From NCBI RefSeq assembly GCF_904849725.1, contig NC_058518.1:329304581-329368580 (forward strand): 64,000 nt of DNA, given 5' to 3'. Below, piece after piece: positions 1 through 11,681 of the stretch. A model generated the notes under the pieces. The model was given only the letters and a program-made list of their open reading frames with translations, had not been told where the DNA came from and searched no databases. Made by a program: the position numbers and the translations under genes. This DNA comes from Hordeum vulgare subsp. vulgare (Eukaryota; Streptophyta; Magnoliopsida; Poales; Poaceae). Numbering within the stretch: the stretch's first letter is position 1; the number at the start of each line of letters is the position of its first letter.

Positions 1-1806
1 TCACAATCATCCTTGCTGCACACCTAGAGAGAGAGACATGCACTCACCGTGATTTTGTCGAGCTTCACTTATATCTTTTGGTAGACAATTCAGCTCACAT
101 GTGCTTCACTTATATCTTTTGAGCTAGATACTTTTGCTCTATGTGCTTCACTTATATCTTTTATATCACAGCAGTGCGTGGCTTGGTAGTTGATCTATTA
201 TTTGAAAGTAGTCTCAAAAGGGGTAGTTATCCAAAGGGACATGAAAACTTCCACCTTCATGTGCATTGAATAGTTAGAGAAGTTTGATTCATCTCAATTA
301 GTTTTGGGTTGTGGTTATGGTAATATTGAAGTCATGCTAGTAAGGTGTTGTGGATCTAGAAATACTTGTGTTGAAGTTAATGATTCCCGTAGCATGCACG
401 TATGGTGAACCGCTAGGTGATGAAATCTGAGCATGATTAGTATATTGATTGTCATCCTTTGCGTGGCGGTCGGGATCGCGCGATGGTTTATACCTACCAA
501 CCCTTCCCCTAGGAGTATGCGTTGAATGCTTTGTTTTGATTACTAATAAAACTTTTGCAACAAGTATATGAGTTCTTCCTGACTAATGTTGAGTCCATGG
601 TTTAGATGCACTTTCACCTTCCACCATCACTATCTTCTTAGTGTCGTGCAACTTTCGCCAGTGCACAAAACCCACCATTAGCCTCCCTCAAAACAGCCAC
701 CATACCTACCTACTATGGCTTTTTCAAAGTCATTCCGAGATATATTGCCATGAAACTACAACCATGACATGTGCCACCACGTCTACATTGCCATTGCATG
801 ATCGTAAGATAGCTAGCATGATGTTTCCATTGATGTCTATGCCATGCTAGATCATTGCCACGGTACACTACCGAAGGCATTCCATATAGAGTCATAGTTG
901 CTCTAAGTTTTGAGTTGAAAGTGTGATGATCATCATTAATGGAGCATTGTCCCATGTGAGGAAATAAAAGAGGCCAAAGAAGCCCACCAAAAAAAGAGGC
1001 CAAAGAGCCCACCAAATAAAAAAAATGAGAGAAAAAGAGAGAAGGGACAATGCTACCACTTTTTCCACACTTGTGCATATTAAGCACCATGATCTTCATG
1101 ATTGAGAGACTCTCGTTTTGTCACCACCATATAGCTAGTGGGAAATTTTCATTATATAACTTGGCTTGTATATTACAATGATAGGCTTCCTCAAAATTGC
1201 CTTAGGTCTTCGTGAGCAAACAAGTTGGATGCACACCCACTAGTTTTCTTTAAGAGCTTTCACATACTCGTAGCTCTAGTGCATCATTTGTATGGCAATC
1301 CCTACTCATTCACATTGATATCTATTGATGAGAATCTCCACAGCTCATTGATATGCCTAGTTAATGTGACTATCTTCTCCTTTTCTGTCTTGCAACCTCC
1401 ACCACACTCCACACCATCTATACTGCTATAACCATGGCTCACGCTCATGTATTGCATGAGAGTTGAAAAGGTTTGAGAAATTACTTGGCCAATATCGGGG
1501 TTGCGCATGATTTAAATTCGTTGTGCAATGATGATAGAGCATAGCCAGACTATATGCTTTTGTAGGGATAACTTTCTTTTGGCCTTGTAATTTTGAAAGT
1601 TCATGATTACCTTGCTAGTTTGCTTGAATTATTATTGTTTCCACGTCAATAGCAAACCATTGTTTTGAATCTAATGGATCTGAACATTCATGTCACATAA
1701 GAGGAATTACAAAGGACACCTATGCTAGGTAGCATGAAAGCATCAAAAATTCATTCTTTATCACTTCCCTACTCGAGGACGAGCAGGAGCTAAGCTTGGG
1801 GATGCT
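1..1806 (+). mobile_element. Gypsy element A, 3' part of internal domain (non-coding)
   Basis: This is the 3' end of the interior of a plus-strand Gypsy LTR retrotransposon whose 5' part lies left of the window. It ends in the purine-rich stretch AAGCTTGGGGATGCT directly before an LTR opening TGATACGTC, the polypurine-tract position. No coding frame longer than about 130 residues exists and none looks like gag or pol. The same sequence, diverged, is present in reverse orientation in element I (roughly 4768-6720), so the two elements belong to one family. The region is non-coding in both copies, which suggests an untranslated 3' part typical of non-autonomous families. Confidence 0.75.
58..165 (+). 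repeat. Short tandem repeat, about 50-bp unit, three copies
   Basis: The string GCTTCACTTATATCTTTT occurs three times at about 50-bp spacing. A matching array lies in element I at 6541-6650 on the other strand, so the array is a family feature rather than a local accident. Confidence 0.7.
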
Positions 1807-3357
1807 TGATACGTCTCAAACGTATCTATAATTTTTGATGGTTTCACGCTGTTATCTTGTCTTCTTTCGATGTTTTATGTACCTTTTATATCTTTTTTGG
1901 GACTAACTTATTAATTCAGTGCCAAGTGCCAGTTCCTGTTTTTCTGTGTTTTTTGACTCTTTTCAGATCTGATTTTGGAACGGAGTCCAAACGGAATAAA
2001 AACCCCGAAATGATTTTTTCCCGAACGGAAGAAGATTAGGGGGCCTCTAGGCCAAGCCAGGTGGGCTCCAGGGAGCCCACAAGCTCCCACTCCGCCACCA
2101 GGGGAGGCGGCGGTGTTAGGGCTTGTGGCCTCCCTGGCCACCCCTGACCTAGATCCTTGGCCTATATATTCCCAAAAATTCAGCAAAAAATCAGGGGAGC
2201 CTCGAAAATACTTTTCCGCCGGCGCAAGCTTCCGTTTCCGCGAGATGTCATGTGGAGACCCTTCCCGGTACCCTGCCGGAGGGGACTTTGGAGTTGGAGG
2301 GCTTCTTCATCATCATCATCGCCCCTCCAATGACTCGTGAGTAGTTCACTTCAGACCTACAGGGTCCGTAGTTAGTAGCTAGATGGCTTCTTCTCTCTCT
2401 TGGATCTTCAATACAAAGTTCTCCATGATCTTCATGGAGATCTATCTGATGTAATCTTCTTTGGCAGTGTGTTTGTCGAGATCCGATGAATTGTGGATTT
2501 GTGATCAGATTATCTATGATATATATTTGAGTCTTTGCTGATTTCTTATATGCATGATTTGATATCCTTGTAAGTCTCTCCGAGTCTTGGGTTTTGTTTG
2601 GCCAACTAGATCTATGATTCTTGCAATGGGAGAAGTGCTTGGTTTTGGGTTCTACCATGTGGTGACCTTTCCCAGTGACATTAGGGGCAGCAAGGCACAC
2701 ATTAAGTAGTTGCCATCAAGGGTAAAAAGATGGGGTTTTCATCATTGGTTTGAGATTATCCCTCTACATCATGTCATCTTGCTTAAGGCGTTACTCTGTT
2801 CTTTTGGACTTAATACACTAGATGCATGCTGGATAGCGGTCTACGTGTCGATTAATAGTAGTAGATGCACAAAGTATCGGTCTACTTGTTTTGGATGTGA
2901 TGCCCATAGATATAATCATTGCCATAGATATCGTCACGACTTTGCGCGGTTCTATCAATTGCTCGACAGTAATTTGTTCACCCACCGTCTACTTGCTTTC
3001 ATGTGAGAAGCCACTAGTAAACACTACGGCCCCCGGGTCTATTCACATCCATCGTTTACACCACCGCTTTTACTTTGCTTTGTTACTTTGTTGCTTTCAG
3101 TTCTCACTTGGCAAACAATCTATAAGGTATTGACAACCCCTTCATAGCGTTGGGAGCAAGCTTTTGTGTTTTTGCAGGATCTTGACATACTCCTCCACTG
3201 GATTGATACCTTGGTTCTCAAACTGAGGGAAATACTTACCACCGCTATGCTACATCACCCTTTCCGCTTCAAGGGTACACCAACGCAAGGCTCCAAGGCC
3301 ACGGGGGAAATCCTTTGCATACTTGCCTAGGAAGTCCCTTAAGGCGTAGCCGCAGCA
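1807..3357 (+). mobile_element. LTR of Gypsy element A
   Basis: The LTR opens TGATACGTCTC right after the polypurine stretch and ends GCAGCA. A 10-nt spacer and a damaged tRNA-Asp primer site (TGGCGC) follow. It aligns along its length with the reverse complement of the element I LTRs, including the segments around GATGCATGCTGGATAGCGGT and the CCCCCGGGTCTA region. Having polypurine tract on one side and primer site on the other, it sits between two internal sequences, as after recombination between elements. The end point rests on PBS spacing and could be off by some bases. Confidence 0.75.
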
Positions 3358-3440
3358 GAAGTATTTCTGGCGCGGGAGTATCAAGCAACACTCCTATTTC
3401 TGGCGCCATTGGAAGGTCTTTTCTTGCAGTAGCAAGATCT
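3358..3440 (+). mobile_element. Element A: primer-binding site and first bases of a following internal region, truncated
   Basis: After the LTR comes TTTCTGGCGC followed directly by GGGAGTATC. The tRNA-Asp-type primer site present in elements I to III (TGGCGCCGTTGCCGGGGA form) lacks its middle here. A second TTTCTGGCGCCATTGG follows near 3397. At about 3440 the sequence switches to the reverse-oriented LTR of element I with no target duplication, so this is a rearrangement junction. Confidence 0.6.
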
Positions 3441-4767
3441 GAGAAAGCTGAAAGGTTAATAAGTAAAAGTGCATCAAGGTATTTTTGTATGTAGATCTGA
3501 ATATATGATGTGTAAAATAGACCCGAGGGCCATAGTGTTCACTAGAGGTTTCTCTCATGATAGCAAGTATTACGGTGGGTGAACAAATTACTGTCGAGCA
3601 ATTGATAGAATAGCGCAAAGTCATGACGATATCTAAAGCAATGATCATACATATAGGCATCACACCCGAGACAAGTAGACCGATACTGTCTGCATCTACT
3701 ACTATTATTCCACACATCAACCGCTATCCAGCATGCATCTAGTGTATTAAGTTCATAACAAACGGAGTAACGTCTTAACCAAGATGACATGATGTAGAGG
3801 GATAAATTCATGCAATATGATATAAACCCCATCTTTTTACCCTTGATGGCAACAACACGATGCGTGCCTCGCTACCCTTTCTGTCACTGGGTGAGGCCAC
3901 CACACGGTATGAACCCAAAACCAAGCACTTCTCCCATTGCAAGAATTATATATCAAGTTGGCCAAATGAAACCCATAAGTCGAAGAGAATTACAAGGATA
4001 CAAAATCATGCATATAAGAAATCAAAGGAGACTCAAATAATATTCATAGATAATCTGATCATAAATCCATAATTCATCGGATCTCGACAAACACACCGCA
4101 AAAGAAAGTTACATCGGAAAGATCTCCATGAAGATCATGGAGAACTTTGTATTGAAGATCCAAGAGAGAGAAGAATCCATCTAGCTACTAGCTATGGACC
4201 CGAAGGTCTGTGGTGAACTAATCACGCATCATCGGAGAGGCAGTGGTGTTGATGAAGAAGCCCTCCGTGGCCGAATCCCCCTCCGGCAGGGCACCAGAAC
4301 GGTCCCCAGATGGGATCTCGCGGAGACAGAAGCTTGCGGCGGCGGAAAAGTATTTTCGTGGCTCTCTCTGGAGGTTTTGGGATTTTAGAGAATTTATAGG
4401 CGAAAGAGGTAGGGCAGAGGAGCCACGGGGGGCCCACGAGCCTGCTAGGCGCAGCCCCCCCCCTAGGGCGCGCCTAGGGGGCTCGTGACCTCCCACGAGA
4501 CCTCCTACCTTGGATCTCAAGTCCTCCGCGTATCTTCTGTTATGAAAAATCATCCCGCAGGTTTTATTCCATTTGGAATCGATTTAATATTCTTTTCTGA
4601 AAAAGGTCAAAAATACGGAAAAAACGGAAACTGGCACTAGGCACTAAGTTAATAGGTTAGTCCCAAAAATGATATAAAATGGCATATGAATGCATATAAA
4701 ACATCCCAAGTTGATAATATAATAGCATGGAACAATCAAAAATTATAGATACGTTGGAGACGTATCA
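3441..4767 (-). mobile_element. 3' LTR of element I, outer end truncated
   Basis: On the minus strand it opens TGATACGTCTCCAACG at 4767 and aligns with 10085-11418. The terminal part seen in the right LTR (9873 to about 10085) is missing, so the end next to 3440 is a break and not a natural LTR end. Confidence 0.75.
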
Positions 4768-6540
4768 AGCATCCCCAAGCTTAACTCCTGCACGTCCTCA
4801 AGTAGGGAAGTGATAAAGACCAAATTTTTGATGTGGAATGCTACCTAACCTATTTGTTCTTTGTAACTTATTTATTGTGGCATGAATGTTCAGATCCGTA
4901 AGATTCAAAAAAATAGTTTAATATTGACATGAAAACAATAATACTTCAAGCATACTAGCAAAGTAATCATGAACTTTTGAAATAACAAGGCCAAATAAAG
5001 TTATCCCTACAAAATCATATAGTCTGGCTATGCTCCATCATCCCCACACAACGAATTTAAATCATGCACAACCCCGGTATTGGCCAAGTAATTGTTTTCG
5101 CGCTCTTACTTTCTCAAAAAAACTCAACTCTCATGCAATACATGAGCGTGAGCCATGGATATAGCACTATAGGTGGAATGGAGTGTGATGGAGGTTGTGA
5201 TGAAAAAAGGAGGAGATGGTCACATCGACTCGGCGTATCAATGGGCTATGGAGATGCCCATCAATACATATCAATGTGAATGAGTAGGGATTGCCATGCA
5301 ACGGATGCACTAGAAATGTAAGTGTGTGAAAGCTCAAAAATAAAACTAGTGGGTGTGCACCCAACTTGCTTGCTCACGAAGACTTAGGGCAATTTTGAGG
5401 AAGCCCATCATTGGAATATACAAGCCAAGTTATATAATGAAAATTCCCACTAGTATATGAAAGTGACAAAATAAGAGACTCTCTATCATGAAGATCATGG
5501 TGCTATTTTGAAGCACAAGTGTGGAAAAGTATAGTAGCATTGTCCCTTCTCTCTTTTTCTCTCATCATCATTTTTTTTGTTTGGCCTCTTTGGCCTCTCT
5601 TTTTTTCATTTCATTTTTTTGGTGGGCATCTTTGGCCTCTTTTTTTATTTTCTCACATGGGACAATGCTCTAATAATGATGATCATCACACTTTTATTTA
5701 CTTACAACTCAATACTTAGAACAATAATGACTCTATATGAAATGCCTTCGATAGTGTACCGGGATGTGCAACGATCTAGCTTAGCGTATGACATTGCAAC
5801 ATCTTACTAGCTATCTTACGATCATGCAATGGCAATATGAAAATGACGGCACATGTCATGAGACGGAACGGTGGAAGTTGCAAGGCAATATATCTCGGAA
5901 TGGCTATGAAAATGCCATAATAGGTAGGTATGGTGGCTGTTTTGAGGAAGGTATATGGTGGGTTTGTGCACCGACGAAAGTTGCGCGGCACTAGAGAGGC
6001 TAGCAATGGTGGAAGGTGAAAGTGCATCTATACCATGGACTCACATTAGTCATGAAGAACTCATATACTTATTGCGAAAGTTTTATTAGTAATCAAAACA
6101 AAGTGCTAAACGCATACTCCTAGGGAAAGGGTTGGTAGGTGTTAACCATCACGCGATCCCGACCGGCACACAAAGGATGACAATCAATAAATCGATTATG
6201 CTCCAACTTCCTAACATAGCGGATCACCATACGTGCATGCCACGGGAATCACTAACCTCAACACAAGTATTTCTAGATTCACAACACCCTACTAACATAA
6301 CTCTAATATTACCATATCCATATCTCAAAACTAATTGTGAGGAATCAAACTTCTCTTACTAATCAATTCACTTGAATATGGAAGTTTTTATTATATCCTC
6401 TTTGGATGCCTATCATATTTAGGACTAATTTCATAGCACATGCCAATTACCAAGTTACTTAGAGAGAGCACTCTCAAAATGATATAAGTGAAGATCGAGA
6501 GTTTTTATTTCTACAAAATATGACACCGCCGTGCTCTAAA

Positions 6541-6650
6541 AATATTTAAGTGAAGCACTAGAGCAAAATTATCTAGCTCAAAAGATATAAGTGAAGCTCA
6601 TGGGAGCTAAATTGCCTAGCTCAAAAGATATAAGTGAAGCTCATTGAGTA
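6541..6650 (-). repeat. Tandem repeat inside element I
   Basis: Copies of AAAAGATATAAGTGAAGC recur at about 50-bp intervals. This is the same array as at 58-165, in reverse orientation. Confidence 0.7.
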
Positions 6651-6845
6651 TTCTAACAAATTCATGATGAGTGCATGTCCCTCTGAAAAAGGTGTGCAGC
6701 AAGGATGATTGTGACAAAACAAAAAGCAAAGACTCCTATAATGCACGACGCTCCAAGCAAAACACATATCATGTGGTGAATAAAAATATAGCTCCAAGTA
6801 ACGTTACCGATGGATTGAAGACGAAAGAGGGGATGCCTTCCTGGG

Positions 6846-6917
6846 GCATCCCCAAGCTTAGGCTTTTTGGTGTCCTTGAATTTGGATTGGGATGACTTGG
6901 GCATCCCCAAGCTTAGG
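6846..6917 (-). other. Two internal copies of the polypurine-tract motif in element I
   Basis: GCATCCCCAAGCTTAGG occurs at 6846-6862 and 6901-6917. The same core, GCATCCCCAAGCTTA, borders the 3' LTR at 4769-4783. On the element's strand this reads TAAGCTTGGGGATGC. The pair lies about 2.1 kb inside the 3' LTR. Such copies could serve as extra plus-strand primers, but that is inference. Confidence 0.6.
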
Positions 6918-7513
6918 CTCTTTCCACTCTTTATTCCATTCTCCATAAGAACATCACCCAAAACTTGAAAACTTCACAACACAAAACTTAAACAGAAACT
7001 CGTGATATCATTAGCATAAGAAAACAAACTACCAACTTTTTAGGTACTGTAGTAAACTTGATTTACATTTAGATTGATGTTATATTAATGTATTCTCATT
7101 TTTCCATGGCTCATACCCCCCGATACTAACCATAGTTTCATCAAAATGAGCAATCAACACAACAAAAATAGAATCTGTCAAAAACAGACTAGTCTGTAGC
7201 AATCTATATATTTCGTATACCTATGGTATCCCAATAATTCTGCAAAATTATGACAATTAGGGAGATGTGCATATCAATCGGCAGAAAAAAGAATCAACTC
7301 AAAATATCTTTCTGGATAGGAATTAAAAATAATTTTGTGAGCACAAAGGTTCTGTCTTTTTCAGCATGATTAAACAACTATCACCAAAACTAATCATAAA
7401 GGTTCTACTTGGCACAAACACTAATTGAAACATAAAAAACACAATCATAACAGAATCATGATAGTGTGGACTCAACAAAATAGAGAGTAAAAAAGAAAAA
7501 ATAAATTTATTCA

Positions 7514-7530
7514 TTGGGTTGCCTCCCAAC
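7514..7530 (-). other. Conserved inverted-repeat motif 45 nt after the gag-protease stop
   Basis: On the minus strand the motif is GTTGGGAGGCAACCCAA, with short arms TTGGG and CCCAA around AGGCAA. Exactly 45 nt separate it from the stop codon at 7576-7578. The same motif at the same distance follows the gag of element II (12564-12580), although the two elements differ elsewhere. Confidence 0.65.
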
Positions 7531-7575
7531 AAGCACTATCGTTTAACGCCCTTAGCTAGGCATAAGGCAATAGAA

Positions 7576-9650
7576 TCAAGTATGGTCATCTTTAGTGCTC
7601 AAACCATAAGTAGCTCTCATCATAGATTCATAAGGCAATCTTATTTTCTTTCTAGGAAAGTGTTCCATGCCCTTATTTAATGGAAATTGAAATCTAATAT
7701 TCCCTTCCTTCATATCAATAACAACACCAATAGTCCTAAGGAAAGTTCTACCAAGAATAATGGGACATGTCGGATTGCAATCAATATCAAGCACAATGAA
7801 ATCTACGGGCACATAGTTCCTATTTTCAATAAGAAGAACATCATTGATCCTTCCCATATGTTTCTTAATAGTAGAATCCGCAAGATACAAATTAAGAGAG
7901 CACTCATCAATCTCACTGAAACCTAGAACATCACATAAAGATTTTGGAATTATGGAAACACTAGCTCCCAAATCACACAAAGCATGGCATTCATAATTTT
8001 TAATCTTGATTTGTATAGTAGGTTACCACTCATCATGAAGTTTTCTAGGAATAGATATTTCCAACTCAAGTTTCTCTTCAAGAGACTTCATCATAGCATC
8101 AACGATATGATTGGTAAAAGCCTTATTTTGGCTATAAGCATGTGGAGAGTTTAGCATGGATTTCATCAAGGAAATACATTCAATCAAAGAGCAACTATCA
8201 TAATTAAATTCCTTGAAATCCAAAGTAGTAATTTCATCACTACTCAAAGTTTTGGTATCCTCTACTCCACTTATAGTATTTTTAGCTTCAAGATAAATAG
8301 ACTCCAAATCATTGGGGAGTTTCTCAACCAAAGTGGATTCACATCCAACCCCATCATCATTAGGATTCACACTAGAAAACAAGGATTCAATAGGAGTCAC
8401 ACCAAGCACTTTAAGATCTTCGTGATTCTCATCATGAGAACACGCCTTTTTAAGCCATTCATGTCTAGCACGAATTTGGGCGGTTCTTTCTTTACTCTCA
8501 TTCATGGAAACACGTATAGCTTTCAAAGTTTCATCCATATTAATCTTGGGAGGAACACATCTCGATTTCAAAGCATCAATATCAACAGACATTCTATCAA
8601 CAGTCCTAGCCAAGTCATCAATTTTAAGCAGTTTTTCTTCTATGGAAGCATTGAAAATCTTTTGCGAAGTAATAAACTCCTTAATATTACTCTCAAGATC
8701 AGAGGGTAATTTATCATAATTTCCATGAGCATTGTTGTAGGAATTGCCAAAATTATTAGAGGGATTACTAGGAAAAGGCCTAGGATTAAAGTTACCTCTA
8801 TAAGCATTGTTGTTGCCAAAATTATTCCTACCAACAAAATTAACATCCACATTTTTATTGTAATTCTCAATCAAGGAAGACAAAGGCATATCATTTGGAT
8901 CTAAAGGAGCACTTTTACTAGCAAACAACTTCATTAACTCATCCATCTTAGCACTCAGAGAGTTAATTTCTTCAATAGCATGCACGTTTTTACTAGTAGG
9001 TGACCTTTCAGTGTGCCATTGAGAAAATTTGTCATGATATTATCTAGGAGTTTTGCAGCTTCTCCTAGTGTGATTTCCATAAACGTTCCACCAGAGGCGG
9101 AATCCAAGATATTTCTAGAAGCAAAATTCAAACCAGCATAGAAAATTTGTATAATCATCCAAAGACTCAGGCCATGAGCGGGACAATTTCTAATCATCAG
9201 TTTCATTCTCTCCCAAGATTGTGCAACATGTTCATGATCTAGTTGCTTAAAATTCATGATATCATTACGGAGAGAGATAATCTTAGCTGGTGGAATATAC
9301 TTGGAAATAAAGGCATCTTTACACTTGTTCCATGAATCAATGCTATCTTTGGGTAAAGATGAAAACCAAGTTTTTGCTCGATCTCGTAATGAGAACGGAA
9401 ATAGCTTCAACTTAATCATTTCATTACCCACATCTTTCTTCTTTTTCATATCGCATAACTCAATAAAGGTATTAAGATGGGATGCGGCATCTTCACTGGG
9501 AAGGCCGGAAAACTGCTCTTTCATAACAAGATTCAACAAAGTAGCATTAATTTCATATGATTATACACTAGTGGCGGGAGCAATTGGAGTACTAATAAAA
9601 TCATTGTTATTAGTATTTGAGAAGTCACACAATTTAGTGTTTTCAGTCAT
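7576..9650 (-). pseudogene. gag-protease polyprotein of Gypsy element I, broken
   Basis: The frame starts at the ATG at 9650 and would encode one Gag-aspartic protease polyprotein. Gag would form the particle and the protease would mature it. The gag domain lies at 8955-9539, with the WF..L and AQSWERMKLMIRNCPAHG features of plant Gypsy gag. An Asn-rich linker and a helical region follow (8023-8985), then a protease with the DLGAS active-site triad (about 7960) and the downstream ILGRTFL segment. Lesions are a TAA at codon 30 (9561-9563), a frameshift near 9000-9030, and a TAA at 8023-8025 just before the protease. Nothing resembling RT or integrase follows. Identification of gag and protease is firm; a precise family name is not attempted. 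Confidence 0.8.
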
Positions 9651-9843
9651 GGTGACTTAGCAAGCAGACAAGCACACAAGCAAACAGAAAGCAAGCGAAA
9701 GAAAGGGCGAACGAAAAAGGCAAATATTTTTGTAAATTTTGTTTTTTATAAGTGGGGGAGAGGAAAACGAGAGGCAAATGGCAAATAATGTAAATGCAAG
9801 AGATGAGTTTGTGATAGTATTTGGATATGCTTCACTTGAATAC

Positions 9844-9861
9844 TCCCCGGAAACGGCGCCA
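9844..9861 (-). other. Primer-binding site of element I (tRNA-Asp type)
   Basis: The minus strand reads TGGCGCCGTTTCCGGGGA, one mismatch from the complement of the 3' end of plant tRNA-Asp. It lies 11 nt inside the LTR end. Confidence 0.75.
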
Positions 9862-9872
9862 GAAATTATTCT

Positions 9873-11418
9873 TGCTATTTCTTGAGCTTGCGTTGGTTTT
9901 TCCCTTGAAGAGGAAAGGGTGATGCAGCAAAGTAGCGATAAGTATTTCCCTCGGTTTGAGAACCAAGGTATCAATCCAGTAGGAGTATCAAGATGAGGCA
10001 CCAATGCACCTGCGCAAAAACAAACAAACTTGCACCCAACGCGATAAAGGGGTTGTCAATCCCTTCACGATTACTTGCAAGGTGAGATCTGACAGAGATG
10101 AAAGGTAAATAAGTAAAAGTGCAGCAAGGTATTTTTGTATGTAGATCTGAATATATGATGTGTAAAATAGACCCGGGGGCCATATGTTCACTAGAGGCTT
10201 CTCTCATGATAGCAAGTATTACGGTGGGTGAACAAATTACTGTCGAGCAATTGATAGAATAGCGCAAAGTCATGATGATATCTAAGGCAATGATCATACA
10301 TATAGGCATCACGTCCGAGACAAGTAGACCGATACTGTCTGCATCTACTATTATTACTCCACACATCGACTGCTATCCAGCATGCATCTAGTGTATTACG
10401 TTCATAACAAACGGAGTAACACCTTAAGCAAGATGACATGATGTAGAGGGATAAATTCATGCAATATGATATAAACCTCATCTTTTTACCCTTGATGGCA
10501 AAAACACGATGCGTGCCTCGCTACCCTTTCTGTCACTGGGTGAGGACACCGCACGGTATGAACCCAAAACCAAGCACTTCTCCCATTGCAAGAATTATAG
10601 ATCAAGTTGGCCAAACGAAACCCATAACTCGAAGAGAATTACAAGGATACGAAATCATGCATATAAGAAATCAGAGGAGACTCAAATAATATTGATACAT
10701 AATCTGATCATAAATCCACAATTCATCGGATCTCGACAAACACACCGCAAAAGAAAGTTACATCGGACAGATCTCCATGAAGATCATGGAGAACTTTGTA
10801 TTGAAGATCCAAGAGAGAGAAGAAGCCATCTAGCTACTAGATATGTACCCGAAGGTGTGTGGTGAACTACTCACGCATCATCGGTGAGGCAATGATGTTG
10901 ATGAAGAAGCCCTCCGTGTCCGAATCCCCCTCCGGCAGGGCACCAGTTCGGTCCCCAGATGGGATCTCGCGGAGACAGAAGCTTGCGGCACCGGAAAAGT
11001 ATTTTCGTGGCTCTCTCTGGAAGTTTTGGGACTTTAGAGAATTTATAGGCGAAAGAGGTAGGGTAGAGGACCCACGGGGGGCCCACGAGCCTGCTAGGCG
11101 TAGCCCCCCCCTAGGGCGCACCTAGGGGGCTCGTGACCTCCCATGAGACCTCCTGCCTTGGTTCTCAAGTCCTGTGCGTATCTTGTGTTATGGAAAAAAT
11201 CATCCCGCGAGTTTTATTCCGTTTGGACTCCATTTAATATTCTTTTCTGAAAAAGGTCAAAAACACGAAAAAAAACAAAAACTGGCACTAGTCACTGAGT
11301 TAATAGGTTAGTCCCAAAAATGATATAAAATGGCATATGAATGCATATAAAACATCCCAAGTTGATAATATAATAGCATTGAACAATCTAAAATTATAGA
11401 TACGTTGGAGACGTATCA
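9873..11418 (-). mobile_element. 5' LTR of element I
   Basis: The LTR is complete, about 1546 bp. On the minus strand it opens TGATACGTCTCCAACG at 11418 and ends AAATAGCA before the primer site. It differs from the left copy at scattered bases over the shared part, so the insertion is not recent. Confidence 0.8.
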
Positions 11419-11511
11419 TCCCCGTGTAAGGGAAATCTGTTGCTGACTACATCTCCACCATCCACTTGGGGTAACCGAGGGGTGAGAAGTATATTCATCA
11501 ACTCGTCATCA
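11419..11511 (+). mobile_element. Remnant of the 5' LTR of element II
   Basis: The terminal 93 bp end CTCGTCATCA and match 27084-27177. The rest of this LTR is absent: its place is taken by element I on the left. Confidence 0.75.
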
Positions 11512-11521
11512 AGCAAATTTC

Positions 11522-11539
11522 TGGCGTCGTTGCTGGGGA
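11522..11539 (+). other. Primer-binding site of element II (tRNA-Asp type)
   Basis: TGGCGTCGTTGCTGGGGA lies 10 nt after the LTR end and differs at two positions from the usual tRNA-Asp complement. Confidence 0.7.
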
Positions 11540-11681
11540 CTCCAGTCTTCAAGATAGGGGAGTTGCACACTATCTTTTACCTTTGCGTTTTAGTCTTGTT
11601 AGTTTGCTTTCTAGTTTTTGCTTTAGAGTCTTATACCATAAACCACAAAAAAATTAGTTACTTTTGCTTTGTTTAGTCAGT

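Larger units (their letters stand above)
3441..11418 (-). mobile_element. Gypsy element I (gag-protease only, non-autonomous), minus strand
   Basis: This is an LTR retrotransposon read on the minus strand. The 5' LTR is at 9873-11418, the primer site at 9844-9861, a broken gag-protease frame at 7576-9650, a long non-coding part at 4768-7575, a polypurine tract beside 4768, and a 3' LTR at 3441-4767 that lacks about 215 bp of its outer end. No reverse transcriptase, RNase H or integrase is visible on either strand, so it must have depended on a partner for movement. Its right end joins the last 93 bp of the 5' LTR of element II, so it inserted there. The left flank is not element II, which implies loss of the sequence between. 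Confidence 0.75.
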
